NCBI GenBank assembly: GCA_036939355.1
Contig: JALLAP010000218.1
Span: 1-16,133 of the forward strand
From: Thalassiosira profunda
Lineage: Eukaryota > Bacillariophyta > Thalassiosirophyceae > Thalassiosirales > Thalassiosiraceae
DNA length: 16,133 nucleotides
Reading direction: 5' to 3'
Of this stretch, positions 7,025-13,865 are shown one piece after another (the first letter of the stretch is position 1; each line of letters opens with the position of its first letter). A program made the translations under genes and the position numbers. The notes beneath the pieces are model-generated. The model was not told the DNA's origin. It searched no databases and saw only the letters and a list, made by a program, of their open reading frames with translations.

Positions 7025-9547
7025 ATGACCGACGTAGACGCCATTTGGCAGTCCCTCAAGAGCGAAGATGGAGCGTCGTTTGCCGCGGATGGTCTATCGT
7101 TTAGCAAGAGGACAACCGAGCGGACGAGACGCAAACCCAATCAGAGGTTCGTGGTCACCAAACAACAGACCTTCGACATTGACGCGGTGTATACCGCTAC
7201 AAATGAAGCCAATGATTGCGCAGAGCCCTCGGCAGTGAAAGCCCACGCCCCAGACGACGCAGAGAAAAATGACATTTGTACCGACCTCTTGACTGGACTC
7301 GGTCTAGCCTCAACCCACGCCGTCGGAGACTCGGACGACGAGGACGACGAAAATGAGGACGCCAAGGAAAACGTTCCGCCAGAACAACAACCAAGTACCT
7401 CTCCGAGGATTGAACGCGTGGCCAAGGCCCTCGGCAGCGACGACGCATCCACCCGTATCCAATCCCTGACCACGCTGAAAGCGACCATCGGTGCGCTGGC
7501 CTCGCGCTGCCCCACTCTTCCTCCGCCGCTGCACTATCCGCCACCCTACAACGACAGCCACGTCAAGCTCAATAAAAACCTGCCAGTGGTCTCGGACCTC
7601 GCGCAGCCGAAGCTTTTGCAAAGCAGCAAAGAGACCGGGCCTCTCAAGGCCCTAGAAGCGCCCCGCCTCACAGACGACAACGACGACCCAAACGAGACCA
7701 AGCCCCGACTCCAGGCGGTACTGAACCACTGCGGAAACGCACTTTTTCGTCTCATCGGAGACGGCAAATCCGAGAAATGCCGGGTGCTTTCGATCGAGTG
7801 CGTGCAATCGCTGATCCTCTCCGGCGTCGACCTCGGCCGGCACCTTCCCTATTTGCTGCCCGCGCTGTGCGCTCGGTACCCGCCGTGCACCTACGACAAT
7901 GACCTTCAGGTGTTTGTTCAAGACGCTCGGTTGCACGACTTCTACAAGAGGGGCGGAGCGACCGATCGCCAGGACCGGGGCGGGTTGCTCAGCCAAAATA
8001 CTTCGTTCCAAGTCATCGGACCGAACGAGGAGCTGCGCCTGGAGGTCTGTCGGACCTTCCGGGACCTACTGCGCGCAATGGCCGCTTCCAGCGCCGAGAG
8101 GACTCTGGACGCCTACTACCCGGAAATCATCTTCTCACTCCAGACAAGTTTGCGAGATCCATTTCCAGAAGTCAAGATGGAAGCCTGTCGTACGCTCGTT
8201 CAGCTACTGCGCATTCCGTCGTGGGAGCAAGGAGCCAAGTATTTTGCCACGGGCCTGGCCAGATCGGCATTGCCCAACTGCCGCCACCGGAACACGAACG
8301 TCATTCTTGCCGCAATGGACCTCTTCGAGGCCAGCGTCTGTGTTCCCAACCGGGCCAAGCTGAAGGGAGCTGGAACGGCAGCAATAGCCGATTTGGTAGG
8401 ATATCGCGAAGAAAACGTCCTCCCAATCGCGGCATTCTATCAATCGCAGTGCGGCGTGTCCGTCAACACCTTGGCCGAGCTGGCCTCCCACAAGAACCAC
8501 CGCGTCCGCCTGCGCTGCTGCAAGATGCTCTCGTACTTTTTGGTTTACCTTCCCGACAGGTACGACCACCAGCAGCGCCTGCTTCCGTACGTGCTGTCGT
8601 TCGTCACCGATGATATGTCGGACGTTCAGAGTGCGGCGTTGCAGTGCATCGAAAAGTGTGGACTGCAGTACGAGTGCGAACATCCCGACGAGGTGATCGA
8701 ACGACGCCAGTTTGGGGTCGATGGGGAGGAGTGTATCGACTACGACAGCAACCTGCCCGAGCCCTTCACGTGTCGACCAAGTCTCGGAGCGAGGCTGTAC
8801 GTGCGCTCCAACACGGGACGATTCTTCCTGGCCGTGTTGCAGGAGCTCTCGAGCTGGAAGGAGGAAACGCGCAAACGATCCGCCGAGCTGCTGCTCGTCT
8901 TGACCGTGTACTGCGAGGAGCACCTCACCAAGGATTTTCAGCACACCGTCAACTCCGTCGCCAAGGCGATCAACGTCGAGAGGGCATCGCGGCACGAGAA
9001 CGACCATATGATGATCCTCGAGAGCATCCGCGTCGTCCTGCGCCTCATGGCCAAGTACGTCGATCCGGTGGCCTACCTCCCGTTGGTGTGCCCTCGCATC
9101 TCTGGCGACTGCTCGTCCGCCACGAGTCACTCGGAAGATGGGGGGCACTCGGAAGCGGTTCGGTCCAGCCACGCCTTCCTGCTCGCGTCTCTGCTCGAGG
9201 GCGCCCCTTTGAGCAAGTTGATTCCGCACTGGCCGACTCTCCTCTCCCTCTTTACAAGTCCCAGTTGCATCGGTCCCTTCGCCGGTAGCTCAACACGAAC
9301 CGCGTGTTTGGAAGCGTTTCTCAGTCTCGTGGCTAGATTTACGAGCGTAGACGATTGTGTGAGCAGTCTCGTTGCCAACCTGGACGAGGGAGAGCACTCA
9401 GCGCTCCAATCTGTACTTTCATCAGGCGTCGACACGTTGAGCGAGTTGGCGAGTAGCCAACTTGATGTAGAGGATACCAAGGTTGTGGCCCGATGCAAAG
9501 ATGGATTGGAAGCAATCCAAAGGGCACTGGACAACCACGTAACCTAA
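7025..9547 (+). CDS. DNAAF5: Dynein axonemal assembly factor 5 homologue (HEAT-repeat protein, 840 aa)
   Basis: DNAAF5 (HEATR2) is a cytoplasmic HEAT-repeat factor needed to preassemble axonemal dynein arms before they enter cilia or flagella. The 840-residue length is close to the usual ~850. Residues 1-130 are a less conserved N-terminus with an acidic patch (DSDDEDDENED, 102-112). HEAT-type helical pairs follow from about 130 to the end. Recognisable blocks include FRLIGDGKSEKCRVLSIECV near 240, LRDPFPEVKMEACRTLVQLL near 375, HRVRLRCCKMLSYFL near 490, and ELSSWKEETRKRSAELLLVL near 606-625, the last being the most DNAAF5-like. A loop rich in Asp, Arg and Gly (about 300-325) interrupts one repeat. 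The start is the first ATG. The gene is intronless. Its stop overlaps the stop of the convergent gene. Another HEAT protein is possible, but the 606-650 block favours DNAAF5. Confidence 0.85.
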   Translation: MTDVDAIWQSLKSEDGASFAADGLSFSKRTTERTRRKPNQRFVVTKQQTFDIDAVYTATNEANDCAEPSAVKAHAPDDAEKNDICTDLLTGLGLASTHAVGDSDDEDDENEDAKENVPPEQQPSTSPRIERVAKALGSDDASTRIQSLTTLKATIGALASRCPTLPPPLHYPPPYNDSHVKLNKNLPVVSDLAQPKLLQSSKETGPLKALEAPRLTDDNDDPNETKPRLQAVLNHCGNALFRLIGDGKSEKCRVLSIECVQSLILSGVDLGRHLPYLLPALCARYPPCTYDNDLQVFVQDARLHDFYKRGGATDRQDRGGLLSQNTSFQVIGPNEELRLEVCRTFRDLLRAMAASSAERTLDAYYPEIIFSLQTSLRDPFPEVKMEACRTLVQLLRIPSWEQGAKYFATGLARSALPNCRHRNTNVILAAMDLFEASVCVPNRAKLKGAGTAAIADLVGYREENVLPIAAFYQSQCGVSVNTLAELASHKNHRVRLRCCKMLSYFLVYLPDRYDHQQRLLPYVLSFVTDDMSDVQSAALQCIEKCGLQYECEHPDEVIERRQFGVDGEECIDYDSNLPEPFTCRPSLGARLYVRSNTGRFFLAVLQELSSWKEETRKRSAELLLVLTVYCEEHLTKDFQHTVNSVAKAINVERASRHENDHMMILESIRVVLRLMAKYVDPVAYLPLVCPRISGDCSSATSHSEDGGHSEAVRSSHAFLLASLLEGAPLSKLIPHWPTLLSLFTSPSCIGPFAGSSTRTACLEAFLSLVARFTSVDDCVSSLVANLDEGEHSALQSVLSSGVDTLSELASSQLDVEDTKVVARCKDGLEAIQRALDNHVT

Positions 9548-10594
9548 AGCTCCTCTGAAGCGCCCTTCCGACTCCCGCCCAACCCCACCGCCCGCTTCAA
9601 TCCCCGGAAGACGTTGCCAAAGTTCACGCCCCCCAGCGAGAACCCCCCTCCGTCGAAGACGATGCCCCACCGCTCCAGCGTGCCCGCGCCGGCGAATTGT
9701 TCGGCGTATTTCGCCGTGGTGGGATGGCCCATGTAGAATTTGTCGTGCTTCGACAAAGGCTGCACAGAGAAAGAAGTCAGTGAGATACAGGGGGGAGCAG
9801 CGATTGCACAGACATCCGGGGTCGACTCACCATGTAGTACGTGCACATTTGCTGCTTGGCGCTGCACGTGGCAATGATGATGGCGCTCTCGCCCGCCTGG
9901 CCGTGTTGGTCCGCGTACTTTTTGAACTTGGGAAGGATCTAACGGAGTGCACATCTTGTGAGTCAAGGATCAAAACAAGCGATCGGCCCGGCAGACGTTG
10001 CACCGCAGCCCCAAAACCACTCACCTTGTAGGATTGCAATATCGCCGACCACGCCCCCGCCGTGAACGGATGCTGGACCACCGCCGCCTCCGCCTTGGGC
10101 AACTTCCCCACCTCGTACTTGACGTCCTTCGAGTGCGTCCCCTCCCCCGTAATCAGATCGTTGACCTCCAGCAGCTGCCGCTTCATCTTGTTCCCCTCCC
10201 CGCCCCTCGCCAATAATCCCGCTGCGAACCGCGTCTGGCCTCCCGGAATTAGCCGCTCGTCGTCCAATAACATCGAGTAGAGGAGGTCGGCCGTGTCCAA
10301 TTCCACCCCCTCCGAGAGGATCAAATTGCCGCTCCCCTCCTCGACGATGCCCAGATCGGACGCCACCGTTCTTAACGTGCCCGTGGAGGCGGCGTAATCC
10401 TTCACCATCAGCTTATACACAAATTCCCCTCCGGGAAAGGTGCCCGTCTCGATGTCCAACGGGGCGAGGAGGCCGGCCGTCAGGCCCGCGTGGAGGGCGA
10501 TGACCACCATGATGAAGGACACGACGAGGAACTGCTTCCGCCGCTGCGGCGAGTCGCGCGGCTCGTTCATCGTCATTTCGTGGTAGTTCATCAT
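9544..10594 (-). CDS. Membrane-anchored TEX264/GyrI-like protein (297 aa, three exons)
   Basis: Exons, read on the minus strand, are 10594-10025, 9938-9831 and 9759-9544, joined by two phase-0 introns into 297 residues. Residues 1-20 are polar and Arg-containing. Residues 21-45 (FLVVSFIMVVIALHAGL and onward) are one transmembrane anchor. The rest resembles the GyrI-like domain of TEX264, an ER membrane ER-phagy receptor in animals: a GEFVYKLMVKDYAASTG segment at 56-72 and LLYSMLLDDERLIPGGQTRF at 104-123. The second matches the family pattern of an aromatic-rich strand, a D-D/N-P/E turn and then C/T-R-F/C-A. The C-terminal third has a Gly-rich GIVFDGGGFSLGGVNFGN stretch. No clear aromatic LC3-interacting motif is seen at the extreme C-terminus (KGASEEL). 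The ER role is inference from the fold resemblance. The gene model is firm and the family call is moderate. Confidence 0.8.
9760..9830 (-). other. Spliceosomal intron 2 of the TEX264-like gene, 71 nt, phase 0
   Basis: On the minus strand the donor is ATG|GTGAGT and the acceptor is CTCTGTGCAG|CCT. A CACTGAC branch site is followed by a clear pyrimidine tract (TTCTTTCTCTCTG-like). This is the best splice-signal example in the window. Splicing joins CTYYM to PLSKHDKFYMG. Confidence 0.9.
9939..10024 (-). other. Spliceosomal intron 1 of the TEX264-like gene, 86 nt, phase 0
   Basis: On the minus strand the donor is AAG|GTGAGT and the acceptor is CTCCGTTAG|ATC. A CTTGACTCAC branch-like sequence lies about 25-30 nt before the acceptor. 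Splicing joins SYK to ILPKFKKYADQHG. Confidence 0.85.
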
Positions 10595-10985
10595 GGTTGC
10601 GGGGAGGTGGTGGGGGAGGTAGAGGGTGCGGGACGTCGCTGCTGCAATTTATGATGGGCGTGGGGTGAGCTCGCTACAGCTTTTCGTTACCGGCAGGGCT
10701 CCCGTCGCAAGTAGGAGGAATCAGTACTAATGCGACATGGAGTTTTTGACGGCACGACACGCGTTTGGATCGAGATCCGTTGGGCTGTATTAAACTTGAC
10801 ACCGACCAACCGATGACACGCGTCATTGGCCGTCAATAGCCCGGTACGCTCAAAATTGCTCGATAAAAATCCTTCGCTACGATGGATAGTTTAATGTCTG
10901 ACCGCTAAACGGATAGTGACGGCGGAATAGTAGTACCGGGTCTGTGAGCGGCGGGAGCCCTGCCGGCCAGAAAAGCTGTAGGTAT

Positions 10986-11009
10986 GACAAGGGACAAGGG
11001 ACAAGGGAC
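10986..11009. repeat. GACAAGG microsatellite, about 3.4 copies
   Basis: Three perfect 7-nt units GACAAGG start at 10986, 10993 and 11000, followed by a partial GAC. It is intergenic and short. Replication slippage explains it. Confidence 0.95.
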
Positions 11010-11087
11010 GGAATGAGTGTTGACCGGCTCTGTGCTGAAGCACTCACAACCACCCATTTTTGTGTCCAGTTTGGCAACCCCCTTCCA

Positions 11088-11111
11088 GCCGCCGGCCGGC
11101 CGGGGCCGGCT
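11088..11111. repeat. GGCC-rich palindromic tract
   Basis: The run around 11088-11111 consists of overlapping GCCGGC and GGCCGGCC palindromes. It lies about 45-70 nt beyond the stop codon of the minus-strand fusion-enzyme gene, so it could fold in that gene's 3' UTR. A purely compositional origin is equally possible. Confidence 0.6.
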
Positions 11112-11155
11112 GCAGCGAGCTAGGTCTTATATTGAATGTTTCTGGCTTCTATGCT

Positions 11156-13372
11156 TTACTCTTCGTCTGAGTCACTGCTACTGTCTCCAAACAAATCACA
11201 CAAGACTTTATCATCAACGGACGAGGGCTGCTTTGTTTCGTTTCCGCTGCCACTGGGTTCCCACAACAGCTCCATTGTTTCTTGAGATCGATCATTCACA
11301 GAAACTACGGACACCGAGCCCAGCCGAAAAGGGAGCGGAATCGTCGAAGACGAGGCTTCGGTCTTATTCAAGCTCGGATGTTGCCGAGTGTAATCACTTT
11401 GACCCGGATCCCTGTCACAAATCTGCCCTCCAAATCGTTCGCAACGGTGGTTGCACCGGCGCTCGGCCCCGTGCCAAAACTCGATCACCATGACATTTCG
11501 ACGGCCGGAGGTGACCCTGTCCACGCAGTGGTACTTGTGAGACACGAACAACAGCGCGTCTCCCTTCTGAAACGTGGGCTTTGTCAACATTCCGTTCGCC
11601 TCGAGCGTCTGCAGATCGCCGCCCTCGAACGACTCGGGTTCCGACAGCATCACGTCCATCGTGATCAGGGAATTGAGATCGTAGTGCTTCGGATCGGCCA
11701 ACTCGCCGCGGTCCTCCATCTGGTGGTACTCCACCACTCTGATGTTGATGTGGTCAACTCTATCGAACAGGTGCCACTTCGAATCAGAGTCTACTCGCCT
11801 CGCCGCGTCCAAAACTTTCTGCCGAAGGTCGGGGAGCCTTCGCTTGAATACGTCGTTGTGCTGCAGGTACAATACATTCCACCTATCTCCTCTCTTTTCA
11901 CCCTCGCTGAAGCTGGCCAACTCGGATCTTGCCACTCTGTGTATGTTGTCGATCTCTTCTCTACTCAGGAACTTCTCAAGCCTCACGACCTGCGTCCGCT
12001 GCGCGTCGGCCACGTCCATCGACCCGCTCACCTGCGCGCCATCTCCCATGCACTCCCTCTGCCAGCTCTCAACCGACAGCGTCCACTCGCGCCGTCGGGC
12101 GGCCACCACAGCGCCTCCACCGTTATCCGCCTCGTGATCTCTCAGCAGCAACTCGCGCAGTATGCGAGCTTTTCCAGATCTGCCGCACGCGTCGCCGACA
12201 AGGGCGGCGATGGCGTTGGCGCTCGCGCCGCTGTTCACCAGCAGGGTCGCGCTTGGGCGATCCGAGAGCGACGACATCAGATTCGTGACGAATTGTAGAT
12301 CAAGCAGGTGCGGCGGAAACGCGTCCTCGCTGCTGCAGACGTTGACGATGACCACGTCGAAAGTGACTTGCCGATCGCGTATGCTCGCAAGGTACTCCCT
12401 GGGATCAACGACTGACACGCGGAGATCGGAGGAACACAATCCAAAGTGCTGGATAGCAATGTCCACCATTGTCTGCGATTCCTCGACGACGTGGATTTCG
12501 GCATTGGTTATATGCCTCCGGAGGAAGGATACCAGCTGACCCCCCGCAAGTCCAACGACCAGTATGCGAGGCGATCCCTCGTCCTCGCCCGCGGCCGCCA
12601 AACCGGCGAGAGTGGTCTCAGTCCACTGTTCGAGGTTTTGCCCAACCGCAGTCGAATCAGATACCTCCATTTCTCCCATCGCCTCCGCGTACAACCCACG
12701 CCACCGCTTGTGTATCCCCCGCAGACGGGCGCTGTCTCCCTCCTCGTCGCTCTTCAGCAGGTCGACGACGGACACGCAACAGTCGGTTCCGTCGCTGGTA
12801 GCCTCCAAGTCGAACTCTTGCCCATCGCCGCCATGACAGTAGTACACCACCGTGGCCGCCCACACCACCCCCCCTTTCAAGAGCCCGGGAGTGATCAGCA
12901 CGGGGATCGAGAGGATCAGCCGCATCTGCCAGCCGAGGCCCCCGACGACGCCCGGCTCCTCGGACCGCTTCCCCGTATCTTCGTGCTCGTACACGATTCC
13001 CCCCGTCGTCGTCGCGCTCGGACCCGCCGGCGCCCACCCATGATGCTTCAGGTGGGCGCCTCCCACCTCGTACAGCAGCCCCAGCGTCGCCATCCCGGCG
13101 TCCGCAAGTTCCGTCAATGCCGCGGCGCGGACGTCCCCCGCTTCCGATGCGATAGGTCGGAAGTCCCGCCGCGGATCGCGCGGGACGCACTGCGCCATGG
13201 CGAGGAGGGCGACGGCGCCGTCGTGCCCGATGCTGCGTTCCGCGAGATCGACCGCCGATGGGACGTTGCCGGCGTCCAGCGCCGCGCGGAGGCGGGCGCG
13301 GAGGGATGAGGCCTGCAAGCACAGCCGCTGGGAGACGGCCGCGAGCGCATCGTCGTTCAGGTCGGAGAACAT
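11156..13372 (-). CDS. METTL13/spermidine-synthase-like domain fused to 2OG-Fe(II) dioxygenase (738 aa)
   Basis: A single exon of 738 residues starts at the first ATG (13372). Residues 1-240 are not recognised; they are helical and Ala/Asp-rich at first, with a hydrophobic stretch (MRLILSIPVLI...VVWAATVVYY) at 150-178. Residues 245-395 resemble the C-terminal methyltransferase domain of METTL13 (spermidine-synthase-like Rossmann fold): RILVVGLAGGQL (269-280) is the SAM-binding loop, VVEESQTM (295-302) carries the ribose-binding Glu297, and VDPREYLAS (322-330) carries Asp323. FDVVIVNVCSSED (338-350) has Asn344 where relatives have Asp, so activity may be reduced. Residues 460-635 are a prolyl-4-hydroxylase-type double-stranded beta helix. 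Iron ligands are likely His563 and Asp565 (KHYDLNS) and His615 (SHKYHCV); Arg625 likely binds 2-oxoglutarate. A Cys/His cluster (CNHRCERFGGQIC) at 640-652 follows, then a disordered acidic tail ending SSSDSDEE. There is no signal peptide, so it is probably cytosolic or nuclear. The substrate is unknown. Confidence 0.9.
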   Translation of the reverse strand: MFSDLNDDALAAVSQRLCLQASSLRARLRAALDAGNVPSAVDLAERSIGHDGAVALLAMAQCVPRDPRRDFRPIASEAGDVRAAALTELADAGMATLGLLYEVGGAHLKHHGWAPAGPSATTTGGIVYEHEDTGKRSEEPGVVGGLGWQMRLILSIPVLITPGLLKGGVVWAATVVYYCHGGDGQEFDLEATSDGTDCCVSVVDLLKSDEEGDSARLRGIHKRWRGLYAEAMGEMEVSDSTAVGQNLEQWTETTLAGLAAAGEDEGSPRILVVGLAGGQLVSFLRRHITNAEIHVVEESQTMVDIAIQHFGLCSSDLRVSVVDPREYLASIRDRQVTFDVVIVNVCSSEDAFPPHLLDLQFVTNLMSSLSDRPSATLLVNSGASANAIAALVGDACGRSGKARILRELLLRDHEADNGGGAVVAARRREWTLSVESWQRECMGDGAQVSGSMDVADAQRTQVVRLEKFLSREEIDNIHRVARSELASFSEGEKRGDRWNVLYLQHNDVFKRRLPDLRQKVLDAARRVDSDSKWHLFDRVDHINIRVVEYHQMEDRGELADPKHYDLNSLITMDVMLSEPESFEGGDLQTLEANGMLTKPTFQKGDALLFVSHKYHCVDRVTSGRRNVMVIEFWHGAERRCNHRCERFGGQICDRDPGQSDYTRQHPSLNKTEASSSTIPLPFRLGSVSVVSVNDRSQETMELLWEPSGSGNETKQPSSVDDKVLCDLFGDSSSDSDEE

Positions 13373-13865
13373 TCTCTTGCCGTCCCCTTTGGCTCTGAGC
13401 TACAAAGCGAGATGCATCATCACCCATCACCATCACCTGCACCTTCGCTCATTCTCATGCTCATATCTCATGCACCAATTGAAAACCCCAGCCTTATTGC
13501 AAATTCGTCGCCCGAGACGACAACCGGTGACTCGACCGGGGGGCCGGCTGGTGGTGGAGGCGTGGCGGGCGCGGGGGACGCTTGCGCTCGCTCGGGTTGC
13601 TTGGTGCTTTGTCTTTTAGGGGAGGTTCTACGTGTACCTAGGAACCAGTAATAAAATTGGCGGGCAAATTTCCGCTTTTTATTTTTCCGGCCGCCGGAGC
13701 GCCGCGCCTGCTCGCCCCTCCCTCGCGGCACCGCCCAAGCGCCCCGCCTCCTTCTCCCCTGCCGGCCACGCATCCCTCCAGCAGTGCCCCTGGTCTGTAT
13801 TTACTCCAGTATCCAGCACGACCGAGCGGGAGGCGCGCTCGCGATTGGGCGGGTTGTACGTGTGT
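13373..13865. promoter_or_regulatory. Divergent intergenic region between fusion enzyme and NUB1 homologue
   Basis: This 493-nt stretch separates two head-to-head genes and holds no supported gene. Repeated words stand out: ATTGGCGGGC at 13656-13665 and ATTGGGCGGG at 13844-13853 both combine a reverse CCAAT core with an E2F/Sp-like GGCGGG. TACGTGT, with an ACGT core as bound by bZIP factors, occurs at 13629 and again at 13857. An AT-rich pocket (AATAAAATTGG and CTTTTTATTTTTCC) at 13650-13685 could be a core promoter. The other flank (13400-13470) is CATCAC-rich. Factor assignments are guesses from motif shape. Confidence 0.4.

Larger units (their letters stand above)
10595..11155. promoter_or_regulatory. 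Intergenic: promoter of the TEX264-like gene and 3' flank of the fusion-enzyme gene
   Basis: This 561-nt stretch holds no supported gene. Next to 10594 the leader (minus strand) is C/T-rich. Further out, at 10756-10826, several symmetric words cluster: GACACGCGT twice (10756-10764 and 10815-10823, both containing ACGCGT), the inverted repeat ATGAC-ACGC-GTCAT (10813-10826), and GGATC-GA-GATCC (10767-10778). An ATTGG (reverse CCAAT) follows at 10825-10829. These lie 160-235 nt upstream of the start codon and are plausible transcription-factor sites. The far end (10986-11110) carries the microsatellite and a GGCC-rich palindromic tract, and is probably the 3' flank of the next gene. Confidence 0.45.

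Noticed and set aside
8204..9229. 341-codon open frame on the minus strand
   Set aside because: It is antisense to the DNAAF5 homologue, whose family-like blocks fix the real strand.
10986..11009. CRISPR-like or regulatory direct repeats
   Set aside because: The 7-nt units are contiguous with no spacers, so this is an ordinary microsatellite.
11282..13309. Two long plus-strand open frames (11282-12298 and 12446-13309)
   Set aside because: Both are opposite the continuous fusion-enzyme frame, which has recognisable SAM-binding and HxD...H motifs. GC-rich codon use keeps the antisense frames open.
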